Below, piece by piece: positions 17,731 to 25,843 of a stretch of DNA of 64,000 bases; the first letter of the stretch is position 1; each line of letters opens with the position of its first letter. The position numbers and the translations under genes are program-made. The notes beneath the pieces are model-generated. The model saw nothing but the letters and a program-made list of their open reading frames with translations, did no database searches and had not been told where the DNA came from. Location: contig JBQCHF010000181.1 of the NCBI GenBank assembly GCA_051954955.1, positions 1-64,000 of the forward strand, read 5' to 3'. Source of the stretch: JBQCHF01 sp051954955. Lineage in GTDB: Bacteria > Actinomycetota > Actinomycetes > Motilibacterales > Motilibacteraceae.

Positions 17731-19107
17731 TCACACCCCGGCGAGGCGGCGCGGGGAGCGGCGCACGTAGACGGTCCACGTCACCGCGGCGCCGACCAGG
17801 TAGGCGCCCACGAAGGCGACGTAGGCGGCGTCGCCCCGGTGCGTGGTGAGGAACGACTGCCGGAAGGCGAGGTTCACCAGCACCCCACCGAAGGCCCCGA
17901 CGGCCCCGGCGATGCCGATCAGCGCGCCGGAGAGCCGCTGCGCCATCGCTTTCTCCGACGACTCGTCGGAGCCAGCGGCCACTGCCGCGCCCGCCCGCGC
18001 GGCGAAGACCGCCGGGATCATCGCGTACGTTGACCCGTTGCCGATGCCGCTCAGGGCGAACAGCACCACGAACGCGGTCACGAACAGCGCCAGCGACTCC
18101 TCGCGCGAGGCGAGCAGGACGAGCAGGCCGGCCGCCGCCATGGCGACGAACGTGGCGACCGTGGTGCGAGCGCCGCCCCAGCGGTCCGCGAACCAGCCGC
18201 CGACCGGGCGGATGAGCGAGCCGATGAGCGGGCCGAGGAAGGTGAGGTAAGCGGCGTCGACGGGGGTCGCGAAGCGGTCGCCGAACTGGACCTGGAGCAC
18301 CTGCCCGAAGGCGAACCCGAAGCCGATGAACGAGCCGAAGGTGCCGACGTAGAGCAGCGAGAGCACCCAGGCGTGCGGCTCGCGCAGCACCAGGCGCATC
18401 GCCTCGGTGTCGTTGCGGGCGGTGGCCAGGTTGTCCATGAGCAGGGCCGCAAGCACCGCGCCGATCACGACGAGCGGCAGGTAGATGCCGAGCAGCGCCC
18501 GCGGGTGGTGCACGCCGAGCACCGCGAGCACCGCCAGGCCGGCCAGCTGCACCGTGGCCACGCCGACGTTGCCGCCGCCGGCGTTGATCCCCAACGCCCG
18601 GCCCTTGAGCCGCTGCGGGTAGAAGGCGTTGATGTTCGCCATGGACGAGGCGAAGTTGCCGCCGCCGACGCCGGCGAGGGCGGCGACGACGAGCAGCGTG
18701 CCGACCCCGACGCCGGGCTCGAGGACGACCGCGGCGGCCACCGACGGCACGAGCAGCAGCAGGGCGCTCGCCACGGTCCAGGTGCGCCCGCCGAACCGCG
18801 CCACGGCGAGCGTGTAGGGCAGGCGCAGCACCGAGCCGACGAGCGCCGGGACGGTGGTGAGCAGGAACTTCTGCTCGGGCGCGAAGCCGTAGTCCTTGCC
18901 CAGGAACAGCACCAGCACCGACCAGAGCGTCCAGACCGAGAAGCCGACGTGCTCGGTGAGGACGGACACGGCGAGGTTGCGCCGGGCGACCCTGCGGCCG
19001 GTCTCCTCCCAGAACCGCGGGTCCTCGGGCTCCCAGTGCTCGATCCACCGGCCGCGCCGGGTCGTCGGGCGGGTCGCGGCGGCGGTGGGTGCGGCGGTGG
19101 TGGTCAT
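17731..19107 (-). CDS. narK: Nitrate/nitrite transporter NarK (MFS)
   Basis: 458 residues, about 12 membrane helices. NarK/NNP signatures are present: GVGGGNFASSMANINAFYP and GALIGIAGAVGAFGGV, the two glycine-rich nitrate motifs, plus Arg residues in TM2 (VLRLPYTL) and in the second half (LIRPVGGW). The N-terminal HWEPEDPRFW stretch is typical of actinobacterial NarK. It imports nitrate for the downstream nasA-nasB-nirBD genes, 68 nt before nasA. ATG 19107. About 130 nt upstream separate it from the next gene; I found no clear GlnR box there. Confidence 0.93.
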   Translation of the reverse strand: MTTTAAPTAAATRPTTRRGRWIEHWEPEDPRFWEETGRRVARRNLAVSVLTEHVGFSVWTLWSVLVLFLGKDYGFAPEQKFLLTTVPALVGSVLRLPYTLAVARFGGRTWTVASALLLLVPSVAAAVVLEPGVGVGTLLVVAALAGVGGGNFASSMANINAFYPQRLKGRALGINAGGGNVGVATVQLAGLAVLAVLGVHHPRALLGIYLPLVVIGAVLAALLMDNLATARNDTEAMRLVLREPHAWVLSLLYVGTFGSFIGFGFAFGQVLQVQFGDRFATPVDAAYLTFLGPLIGSLIRPVGGWFADRWGGARTTVATFVAMAAAGLLVLLASREESLALFVTAFVVLFALSGIGNGSTYAMIPAVFAARAGAAVAAGSDESSEKAMAQRLSGALIGIAGAVGAFGGVLVNLAFRQSFLTTHRGDAAYVAFVGAYLVGAAVTWTVYVRRSPRRLAGV

Positions 19108-19237
19108 ACGCGCTCCGTGGGTGCGTCGGGAGGGACGCGCAGGAACGTCGCAGGGGCGGGTTACGCGGACGGCCGCCGGCGATCACGGCGAGGTGAGGTC
19201 TTCCTCTCCGCAGGGACCGGTCAGCGGTGAGACGGCG

Positions 19238-19912
19238 TCAGCCGGTGGCGGTGAGGCGGCGCCGGACGACCACCAGCAGCTGCACCAACCCGACGACGCC
19301 GAGGGTCAGCCAGGCCAGCGCGCCGGACGTCGCCCACGTCTCCGACGCGCTGTCGTAGATGCCGGCGCCCACCAGGAACATCGCGGTGACGATGACCCGG
19401 CTGGGCCGCTCCCACACGGTGACGACACCCACCTCGGTCATGCCGGCGGCCCCCGCACGCGCCCGCGCGTACTCCTGCAGCCCCATCACCGCGCCGGCGC
19501 CCACGCACAGCCCGGCCGGCGCGCCGACCAGCCACAGCGCCAGCAGGTAGAGCCCGTCGCTGACTCGGTCCACGACCGAGTCGAGCACGTATCCCCACCG
19601 GGTGGCCCGCTCGGTGAGGACGGCCACCGCGCCGTCGAGGTTGTCGGTGAACCCCGAGAGCACAGTCATCAGCGCGGCCAGCAGCAGCCAGCGCCCACCC
19701 AGCGGAGCCAGCGCCGCCACCGCGCCGGACACCAGCAGACCCAGCAGGGTGACGGCGTCGGGCGGCACCCGCAGTGCGGCGAACGGCCGCGCCGCGACGT
19801 AGGTGAGGGTGAGCCACGGCCCGACCAGCCGCGAACCCCGAGGGTCGTAGCCGCCATGCAGGCCCGACCAGCGGGTGAAGTAGGTGTCCCGGTCCGGGAC
19901 GGGCGATGCCAC
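19238..19912 (-). CDS. CDP-alcohol phosphatidyltransferase family protein
   Basis: 224 residues with about five or six membrane helices. The signature lies in the segment from DNLDGAVAV to GYVLDSVVDR: the D-x2-D-G core, the downstream G-x3-D-x3-D aspartates and the right spacing are present, but the usual Arg of D-G-x2-A-R is Val. Family members transfer a phospho-alcohol from CDP-linked donors in phospholipid or inositol-lipid synthesis. GTG 19912 starts 3 nt past the metF stop, so it is probably co-transcribed with metF. The acceptor is unknown. Confidence 0.8.
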   Translation of the reverse strand: MASPVPDRDTYFTRWSGLHGGYDPRGSRLVGPWLTLTYVAARPFAALRVPPDAVTLLGLLVSGAVAALAPLGGRWLLLAALMTVLSGFTDNLDGAVAVLTERATRWGYVLDSVVDRVSDGLYLLALWLVGAPAGLCVGAGAVMGLQEYARARAGAAGMTEVGVVTVWERPSRVIVTAMFLVGAGIYDSASETWATSGALAWLTLGVVGLVQLLVVVRRRLTATG

Positions 19913-19914
19913 GG

Positions 19915-20838
19915 TCAGCGGGCGGCGGCCGGCGCGAGACCGAGCTGCTGGTAGATCTCCAACGTGGCGGTGGACCGGTTGAGGGTGATGAAGTGCAGCC
20001 CGGGCACGCCCTCGGCCAGCAGCCGCTCGCACAGGGCGGTCGCCGCCTCCACGCCCACCCGGCGCACCGCCTCCGGGTCGTCCTCCACCGCGTGCAGCCG
20101 CTCGGCGAGGTCGGCGGGGAAGTCCGCGCCGGAGAGCACTGCGAAGCGCTCGATCTGGCGCACGTTGGTGACCGGCATGATGCCGGGGATGATCGGGACG
20201 TCGCAGCCGGCGGCGGACACCCGGTCCCGCAGCCGCAGGTAGTCCTCGGCGTGGAAGAACATCTGCGTGATCGCGAAGTCGGCGCCGGCGCGGCACTTGG
20301 CCACGAAGTGACGGACGTCGCTCTCCCAGTCGGCGCTGCGCGGATGACGCTCCGGGAAGGCGGCCACGCCCACGCAGAAGTCGCCGGACTCCTTGAGCAG
20401 CCGCACCAGCTCCGCCGCGTAGCTCAGCCCCTGCGGGTGGGCCACCCACTCCCCCTGCGGGTCGCCGGGCGGGTCGCCTCGCAAGGCCAGCACGTTGCGC
20501 ACCCCGGCGTCGGCGAACTGCCCGACCACCCGGCGCAGCTCGGCCACCGAGTGGTCCACCGCCGTGAGGTGACCCACCGGCGTCAGCGTGGTCTCCGAGG
20601 CGATCCGCTCCACCACGTTCACCGTCCGGTCCCGGGTGGAGCCGCCGGCGCCGTAGGTGACCGAGACGAAGGTGGGCGAGAGCAGCTCGAGCCGACGCAG
20701 CGCCTCCCACAGCGTCCGCTCGCCCTCGTCGGTCTTCGGGGGGAAGAACTCGAAGGAGTAGGAGCGGTCGCCGGCGGCCAGCAGGTCGCGGATCGTCGCC
20801 GCGCCGCCGGGCATCGTGGAGGGCAGGCCGAGCGCCAT
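19915..20838 (-). CDS. metF: Methylenetetrahydrofolate reductase
   Basis: 307 residues, TIM-barrel MTHFR. Blocks seen: YSFEFFPPKTDEGE near 17-30, FVSVTYGAGGSTRD, VLALRGDPPGD, FCVGVAAFPERHP, ADFAITQMFFHAEDYLRL, and the C-terminal GLHFITLNRS. It reduces 5,10-methylene-THF to 5-methyl-THF for methionine synthesis using FAD. ATG 20838 sits exactly 7 nt after a TACCCT -10 box (20851-20846 on this strand), indicating a leaderless start; longer in-frame starts would cross the divergent prenyl synthase start. It corresponds in position to Rv2172c of the conserved actinobacterial block. Confidence 0.9.
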   Translation of the reverse strand: MALGLPSTMPGGAATIRDLLAAGDRSYSFEFFPPKTDEGERTLWEALRRLELLSPTFVSVTYGAGGSTRDRTVNVVERIASETTLTPVGHLTAVDHSVAELRRVVGQFADAGVRNVLALRGDPPGDPQGEWVAHPQGLSYAAELVRLLKESGDFCVGVAAFPERHPRSADWESDVRHFVAKCRAGADFAITQMFFHAEDYLRLRDRVSAAGCDVPIIPGIMPVTNVRQIERFAVLSGADFPADLAERLHAVEDDPEAVRRVGVEAATALCERLLAEGVPGLHFITLNRSTATLEIYQQLGLAPAAAR

Positions 20839-20942
20839 GGCAGCGAGGGTAGTGCGAGCGCCCCGCCCGTTCGGCGGACGACCGTCATCCGGACGCGTGA
20901 TCTCGACAGGCCCCCGGCGCGCGGTGCCCCTACGCTCGATGT

Positions 20943-22091
20943 GTGGCACCCACGACGCCGAGCGTTCACCCCGCAGCGTCCTCCCCCGCGACGTCCATCT
21001 CCGCGACGTCGGCGTCGGCCTCGCCGATGGACCGGGAGGACCTGCGCACGCGGGTGCAGAAGGCGCTGGACGACTTCCTGTCCCGCCAGGCCGACGTGCT
21101 CGAGTCGGTGAGCGTCGACCTCGCCCCGCTGGCCGAGGCCGCCGTGGACCTGGTGCGCGGCGGCAAGCGGCTGCGCCCGGCGTTCTGCTACTGGGGCTGG
21201 CGCGGCGCGGGCGGCGAGGACTGCCCGGAGATCGTCGACGCCGCCGCCGCGCTGGAGCTGTTCCAGGCCGCTGCGCTCGTGCACGACGACGTCATGGACG
21301 ACAGCGACACCCGCCGCGGCATGCCCGCCGCGCACCGTCGCTTCAGCGCGCTGCACCGCGGGTCGGCCTGGACCGGCGCGGCCGAGCGGTTCGGCGAGGC
21401 CGGCGCCATCCTGCTCGGCGACCTGTTCCTCGTGTGGTCCGACGAGATGCTCACCTGCAGCGGCCTGCCGACCACGGCGCTGTGCGAGGGCCGCCGGGTG
21501 TTCGACGTCATGCGCACCCAGCTGATGGGCGGGCAGTACCTCGACATGCTCGAGCAGGTGCGCGCCAACGAGGCCGGCGCCGACGCCGTCGAGCGCGCCC
21601 GCACGGTGATCCGCTACAAGAGCGCCAAGTACTCCATCGAGCACCCGCTGCTGCTCGGCGGGTCATTGGCCGGTGCCGACGACCGCGTGCTGGCCGCCTA
21701 CAGCGCCTACGGCCTGCCGCTCGGTGAGGCCTTCCAGCTGCGCGACGACGTCCTCGGCGTCTTCGGCGACCCGGCCGAGACCGGCAAGCCGGCCGGCGAC
21801 GACCTGCGCGAGGGCAAGCGGACCGTGCTGGTCGCCACCGCGCTGCGCACCGCCTCGCCCGCGCAGGCCGCGCTGGTCCGGCGCCACCTCGGCGACCCGC
21901 ACCTGGACGCCGCCGGGGTGGAGCAGCTGCGCGAGGTGCTCGTCGACACCGGCGCTCTGGCCGAGGTGGAGCAGCTCATCGACGAGCTCACCGACCGCGC
22001 GGCGACGGCGCTCGAGGGTGTCGAGCTCGCCGGCGACGCGCACGAGGTGCTGGTGGAGCTCATCGCCGCCGCCACCGCCCGCTCGGTCTGA
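20943..22091 (+). CDS. crtE: Geranylgeranyl (polyprenyl) diphosphate synthase
   Basis: 382 residues, trans-prenyltransferase family. The first aspartate-rich motif is VHDDVMDDSDTRRG (residues 113-126); the second is QLRDDVLGVFGDP, with GKPAGDDLREGKRT after it. An N-terminal Ser/Ala/Thr-rich tail of about 28 residues precedes the fold. It condenses IPP with allylic diphosphates, most likely to GGPP for phytoene synthesis, given crtI and crtB downstream; mycobacterial IdsA2 is the positional equivalent. GTG 20943 lies 6 nt after a TACGCT -10 box at 20931-20936, so the transcript appears leaderless. The short divergent gap to metF holds both promoters. Confidence 0.88.
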   Translation: MAPTTPSVHPAASSPATSISATSASASPMDREDLRTRVQKALDDFLSRQADVLESVSVDLAPLAEAAVDLVRGGKRLRPAFCYWGWRGAGGEDCPEIVDAAAALELFQAAALVHDDVMDDSDTRRGMPAAHRRFSALHRGSAWTGAAERFGEAGAILLGDLFLVWSDEMLTCSGLPTTALCEGRRVFDVMRTQLMGGQYLDMLEQVRANEAGADAVERARTVIRYKSAKYSIEHPLLLGGSLAGADDRVLAAYSAYGLPLGEAFQLRDDVLGVFGDPAETGKPAGDDLREGKRTVLVATALRTASPAQAALVRRHLGDPHLDAAGVEQLREVLVDTGALAEVEQLIDELTDRAATALEGVELAGDAHEVLVELIAAATARSV

Positions 22092-22127
22092 CCCACCCTG
22101 TCGGTCACCCTCAGCACTGGAGCTCCC

Positions 22128-23627
22128 ATGCGCACCGTCACCGGCCCCACCGACCACGTCGTCGTCGTCGGCGCGGGACTGGCCGGGCTGTCCGCCGCGC
22201 TGCGCCTGGCCGGCGCCGGCCGTCGGGTCACCCTGCTCGAGCGCGAGGACGTCCCCGGCGGGCGCAACGGCCTGGCGGTGCGCGACGGCTTCCGGTTCGA
22301 CACCGGCCCCACCGTGCTCACCATGCCGGACCTGATCGCCGACGCCTTCGACGCCGTCGGCGAGCGGATGGAGGACTGGCTCGAGCTGCAGCCGGTCGCC
22401 CCGCTCTACCGCGCCTTCTACGCCGACGGCTCCCAGCTGGACGTGCACGCCGACGTCGACGCGATGGCCGACGAGATCGCCACGGTGTGCGGGCCGCGCG
22501 AGGCCGCGGGCTACCGCCAGTACGTCCAGTTCGTCTCCCAGCTCTACCGATACGAGATGGCCGACTTCATCGACCGCAACCTCGACTCCCCGTTCGACCT
22601 GCTCACGCCCAACCTCGCCCGGCTGGTCGCACTGGGCGGGTTCCGCAAGCTGGCGCACAAGGTGGAGAAGTACCTGCGCGACCCGCGCACCCAGCGCGTC
22701 TACTCCTTCCAGGCCATGTACGCCGGCCTGTCCCCCTACGACGCCCTGGCCATCTACGCCGTCATCGCCTACATGGACTCGGTGGCCGGGGTCTACTTCC
22801 CCAAGGGCGGCATGCACGCGGTGCCGCGCGCGCTGGCCGGCGCCGCCGCCAAGCACGGCGTCGACATCCGCTACAGCACCGAGGTCGAGCGGGTGGAGCG
22901 GCGCGGCAACCGCGCGACCGCCGTGGTCACCACCGACGGCGAGCGGATCCCGTGCGACGTCGTCGTGCTCAACCCGGACCTGCCGGTGGCCTACCGTGAC
23001 CTGCTCGGCTTCCAGCCGGCCAAGGTGCGCCGGCTCTCCTACAGCCCGTCGTGCTACCTGCTGCTGGCCGGCTCGACGGCGACATACGACCACATCGCCC
23101 ACCACAACATCCACTTCGGCGAGTCCTGGGAAGGCGTCTTCCGCGAGCTCATCGACGAGCGCCGGCTGATGACCGACCCCTCGCTGCTGGTGACGAACCC
23201 GACCCACTCGGACCCGTCGTTGGCGCCGGACGGCAAGCAGATCTACTACGTGCTGTTCCCGACGCCCAACCTAGACGCCCCCATCGACTGGAAGAGCGAG
23301 GGCCCGCGCTACCGCGACCAGGTCGTCGAGACGCTGGAGAAGCGCGGCTACTCCGGCTTCGGCGACGGCGTCGAGGTCGAGCTGACCACCACCCCGCTGG
23401 ACTGGGCCGCCCGCGGCATGGAGCGCGGCGCGCCCGTCGCCGCCGCCCACTCCTTCTTCCAGACCGGCCCGTTCCGCCCCAAGAACATCTGGGGTGAGAA
23501 CGTCGTGTTCGCCGGCTCGGGCACCCAGCCCGGCGTCGGCGTCCCGATGGTGCTCGTCTCCGGCCGGCTGGCCGCCGAGCGCGTGCTCGGCAAGGACCCG
23601 GCGTACCGGTCGCGCGCGATGCGCTGA
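22128..23627 (+). CDS. crtI: Phytoene desaturase
   Basis: 499 residues. N-terminal FAD motif VVVGAGLAGLSAALRLAGAG, then VPGGRNGLAV and FRFDTGPTVLTMP, a central YFPKGGMHAVPRAL, and the C-terminal CrtI signature FAGSGTQPGVGVPMVLVSG. It desaturates phytoene toward lycopene. It lies 36 nt after crtE with a GGAG ribosome binding site just before ATG 22128, so the two form an operon. A strong GC hairpin right after the stop probably ends the transcript, separating it from crtB. Confidence 0.92.
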   Translation: MRTVTGPTDHVVVVGAGLAGLSAALRLAGAGRRVTLLEREDVPGGRNGLAVRDGFRFDTGPTVLTMPDLIADAFDAVGERMEDWLELQPVAPLYRAFYADGSQLDVHADVDAMADEIATVCGPREAAGYRQYVQFVSQLYRYEMADFIDRNLDSPFDLLTPNLARLVALGGFRKLAHKVEKYLRDPRTQRVYSFQAMYAGLSPYDALAIYAVIAYMDSVAGVYFPKGGMHAVPRALAGAAAKHGVDIRYSTEVERVERRGNRATAVVTTDGERIPCDVVVLNPDLPVAYRDLLGFQPAKVRRLSYSPSCYLLLAGSTATYDHIAHHNIHFGESWEGVFRELIDERRLMTDPSLLVTNPTHSDPSLAPDGKQIYYVLFPTPNLDAPIDWKSEGPRYRDQVVETLEKRGYSGFGDGVEVELTTTPLDWAARGMERGAPVAAAHSFFQTGPFRPKNIWGENVVFAGSGTQPGVGVPMVLVSGRLAAERVLGKDPAYRSRAMR

Positions 23628-23670
23628 GGGGCGAGGGGCGGCGCCGCTCTCGCACCGCCCCTCCCCCTCC
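23626..23670 (+). terminator. GC-rich hairpin terminator after crtI
   Basis: GAGGGGCGAGGGGCGG at 23626-23641 pairs with CCGCCCCTCCCCCTCC at 23655-23670 with one or two imperfections and a 13-nt loop. No T-tract follows, as is common for actinobacterial terminators. It starts at the crtI stop and lies between convergent genes, so it may serve both directions. Confidence 0.6.
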
Positions 23671-23671
23671 G

Positions 23672-24067
23672 TCAAGGGTTGGCCCGCCACTCCAGGTCCG
23701 GTCCGCCCGACGGCGGCTCAGCCGCCGGGTAGCGCTCCTGCACCCAGAGAACATCCCCTTCGGGTGACAGGTCGAGTCCGACGAGCCGGAAGGCTGGCCT
23801 GTCCAGCACGTTCACCGTCTCGAGGTTCTCGATGAAACCCATGGCGGCGAGTTCGAGGCTTTCACCGTCGGATGCCTCGTCGGAGCGGAAGCCCTGCAGG
23901 TACTGGCGCACCGCTGCCTCGCTGTGCAGCCGAAGGCGAACCGGGCGAGGCAAGGCATGGCCAGCTGACTCGACCACATCCCACTCCATCGCCTCAGCGG
24001 GCCCGACAGCCCGGAGACGGAAGCCATGACCTTCGATCAGATGGACGATCGCTTCACCACGGTTCAC
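23672..24067 (-). CDS. Hypothetical protein, unlike its neighbours in composition
   Basis: 131 residues from GTG 24067. I recognise no family. The predicted product is soluble and acidic: an N-terminal GEAIVHLIEGHGFRLRAVG strand-helix pattern, VRLRLHSEAAVRQYLQGF mid-protein, and a C-terminus rich in acidic and Pro residues (SPEGDVLWVQERYP). No signal peptide or membrane segment is visible. It reads against the carotenoid genes on both sides, and the DNA is clearly less GC-biased at third positions than crtI and crtB. That suggests acquisition separate from its neighbours. The sequence has the look of a real protein, but it could be a decaying insert. Confidence 0.5.
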   Translation of the reverse strand: MNRGEAIVHLIEGHGFRLRAVGPAEAMEWDVVESAGHALPRPVRLRLHSEAAVRQYLQGFRSDEASDGESLELAAMGFIENLETVNVLDRPAFRLVGLDLSPEGDVLWVQERYPAAEPPSGGPDLEWRANP

Positions 24068-24102
24068 GTGAGACCTACCGGCACTGCGAGGAGGGGAAAG
24101 CC

Positions 24103-24153
24103 GTGCTGATGTTGCTGTTGCCATTGTTCGTGTACATCTTGACGACCCGCTGA
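24103..24153 (+). CDS. Possible 16-residue hydrophobic peptide
   Basis: GTG 24103 follows a GAGGAGG Shine-Dalgarno sequence with about 8 nt spacing and opens a 16-codon frame almost wholly hydrophobic (Leu/Met/Phe/Val/Ile) ending TTR. It would be a single-pass membrane peptide. Length is too small for statistical support; the strong ribosome binding site is the only positive signal. It lies between the divergent hypothetical gene and crtB. Confidence 0.2.
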   Translation: MLMLLLPLFVYILTTR

Positions 24154-24418
24154 CGAACGGTCTGCCCGGTGCGGACGTGCCGCTATCAGCAGCACGTAAG
24201 GCGGCAAGACAGGACACAACTGCAGTGCGCAGCAAACCCCCGAAGATGCGGCCCGCTGCGCGAGGGCCTGAATGAGGAAAACTTCCTCGGCTCCTCAGCC
24301 TCCGACGCAGGCCGTCACCGACCTACCTTGGAGCATGGCACTCATCTGCGGACAACTGTTGATTGGAGCGGCCAATCTGGCGGCGTGTCGACCGGTTGTC
24401 AAGGAACAGGAGTGCGAC

Positions 24419-24499
24419 ATGTCACAGCACCGTCGTTCGAAGCCGAGCCCACGACGGCAGCAACGTCACTTGCATGAGGGCGTCTGTCTTAAGGCTTGA
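24419..24499 (+). CDS. Possible 26-residue basic peptide
   Basis: ATG 24419 lies 6 nt after AGGAG. The frame encodes 26 residues beginning MSQHRRSKPSPRRQQRH, strongly basic. A longer in-frame start at 24335 would follow a TACCTT -10 box and give 54 residues. Basic micropeptides with strong ribosome binding sites occur in actinobacteria, but I do not recognise this one. Confidence 0.2.
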   Translation: MSQHRRSKPSPRRQQRHLHEGVCLKA

Positions 24500-24629
24500 G
24501 GAGTTCGTGGGGCAACGGGTGTGACCGGAGAACTCCGCCACGGCGTTCGGACCGCCTGTCTCACGTCCTACGTTGAGCACGGACTTCGCGAGATCGCGGA
24601 CCAGCCCCCGTCATGGGACGATCACCGGC

Positions 24630-25544
24630 GTGAGCGGGAGGGAGCTGGACGCGGCGGGGATCACCGACCCGGCGCTGCGGGCGTCGTACGAGCGGTGCCG
24701 GCAGCTCAACGCCGAGCACGGGAAGACCTACTACCTCGCCACCCTCCTGCTGCCCCGGGCCAAGCGGCCCAGCGTGCACGCGCTCTATGGGTTCGCCCGC
24801 TACGCCGACGAGTTCGTCGACTCCTTCGAGCACCCCGACCCCGAGGCGCTGGTCAGCTGGGGCAAGGCGTTCGAGCAGGACTGGGACCGGGGGCGCAGCG
24901 ACGACCCGGTCTACTCCGCGTGCATCGACACCGCCCGGCGCTGGCAGATCCCGAAGGAGCACTTCGAGGCGTTCCTGGCCAGCATGCGGATGGACATCGA
25001 CGTCACCGGCTACGCCACCTACGCCGACCTCGAGGGCTACATGTACGGCTCGGCGTCGGTCATCGGGCTGCAGATGGTGCCGATCCTGGAGCCGCTCGAC
25101 GACGCCGCCTACCACCACGCCAAGCTGCTCGGCGACGCCTTCCAGATGAGCAACTTCATCCGCGACGTCGGCGAGGACCTGCGCCGCGGCCGGGTCTACC
25201 TGCCGCAGGAGGACCTCGACGCCCATGGCGTCACCCGCGAGCTGCTCGCCACCGGCATCGTGACCGCCAAGGTCCGCGAGCTGCTGCGCTTCGAGATCGA
25301 GCGCACCCGCGCGCTCTACCGGCAGGCCGAGCCGGGCATCGCGATGCTCCATCCCACCAGCCGGGACTGCATCCGCACCGCGTTCGAGCTCTACGGCGGC
25401 ATCCTCGGCGCCGTCGAGGCCGCGGACTACCAGGTGCTCACCCAGCGGGTCACCGTGCCGCTCCCCCGTCGGCTGCGGGTGGCCGTCCCGCACCTGCTCA
25501 GCGCCCAGCACGCCCGCCGGGTCGAGAGGCGCTGGCGGCGCTAG
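24630..25544 (+). CDS. crtB: Phytoene synthase
   Basis: 304 residues, squalene/phytoene synthase family. The first aspartate motif is RYADEFVDSFEHP near residues 60-72; the second is QMSNFIRDVGEDLRRGRVYLP near 172-192. YMYGSASVIGLQM is also diagnostic. It condenses two GGPP to phytoene. GTG 24630 begins just before conserved sequence and 7 nt after a GACGAT box, so a leaderless start is likely; an in-frame start at 24573 would add 19 non-conserved residues. Its stop codon shares the tetramer CTAG with the stop of convergent crtYd. Confidence 0.9.
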   Translation: MSGRELDAAGITDPALRASYERCRQLNAEHGKTYYLATLLLPRAKRPSVHALYGFARYADEFVDSFEHPDPEALVSWGKAFEQDWDRGRSDDPVYSACIDTARRWQIPKEHFEAFLASMRMDIDVTGYATYADLEGYMYGSASVIGLQMVPILEPLDDAAYHHAKLLGDAFQMSNFIRDVGEDLRRGRVYLPQEDLDAHGVTRELLATGIVTAKVRELLRFEIERTRALYRQAEPGIAMLHPTSRDCIRTAFELYGGILGAVEAADYQVLTQRVTVPLPRRLRVAVPHLLSAQHARRVERRWRR

Positions 25545-25843
25545 CGCTGCACCCCGCGCCGCCCCCACCACACCCACCACGCCATCGACTGCAGCACCAG
25601 GCTGAAACCGAACAGCAGGTCCTCCACCGGGGCGAAGACGATGCGCAGGCCCAGGATCGTGGCCGGGTCGTACATCACGATGTCGCGCGAGGTGAGCCAG
25701 CCGTTGGTGACCAGCTGGAAGAACACGATGATGGCGTAGGACGTCCAGAACACCTTGCGCGACAAGAGCCTCGTGCGCAGCACGGCCAGGTCGAGGGCCA
25801 CCGCCAGCACGACGCCGGTCACGGCCAGCTGGGTGTAGGTCAC
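25541..25843 (-). CDS. crtYd: Lycopene cyclase subunit CrtYd (heterodimeric type)
   Basis: 100 residues with three hydrophobic helices, one half of the heterodimeric lycopene cyclase fold. The signature FAPVEDLLFGFSLVLQS matches the P-x-E-(E/D) motif of CrtYd. Together with CrtYc it closes a beta (or in C50 producers epsilon) ring on lycopene in the membrane. GTG 25843 overlaps the crtYc stop by 4 nt (GTGA), which fixes both ends. It is convergent and end-to-end with crtB. Confidence 0.88.
   Translation of the reverse strand: MTYTQLAVTGVVLAVALDLAVLRTRLLSRKVFWTSYAIIVFFQLVTNGWLTSRDIVMYDPATILGLRIVFAPVEDLLFGFSLVLQSMAWWVWWGRRGVQR

Larger units (their letters stand above)
24068..24629. other. Low-GC intergenic insert before crtB with possible small ORFs
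   Basis: Some 560 nt without a conventional gene and with lower GC than flanking DNA. It contains a perfect short palindrome GAGGAA-AAC-TTCCTC near 24277-24291, a TACCTT box 5 nt before an in-frame ATG at 24335, and two good Shine-Dalgarno sequences before very short frames (listed separately). The 3' end carries the crtB promoter region: a GACGAT box 7 nt before GTG 24630. Confidence 0.5.

Noticed and set aside
15599..19186. A single 1195-codon frame on the minus strand spanning nasA and narK
   Set aside because: Only the part from GTG 17662 to 15599 shows molybdoenzyme sequence. The upstream part is Arg/Gly/Ala-rich translation of narK in a wrong frame.
19108..19237. A GlnR box upstream of narK (GTAAC on the minus strand near 19160)
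   Set aside because: A GTAAC half-site exists, but no second half-site (GnAAC-type) lies at the required 6-nt spacing.
24169..24477. A 102-codon frame in the insert before crtB
   Set aside because: It has no ribosome binding site, an irregular amino acid composition and no recognisable domain. The shorter frames with good start signals in the same region are more plausible.
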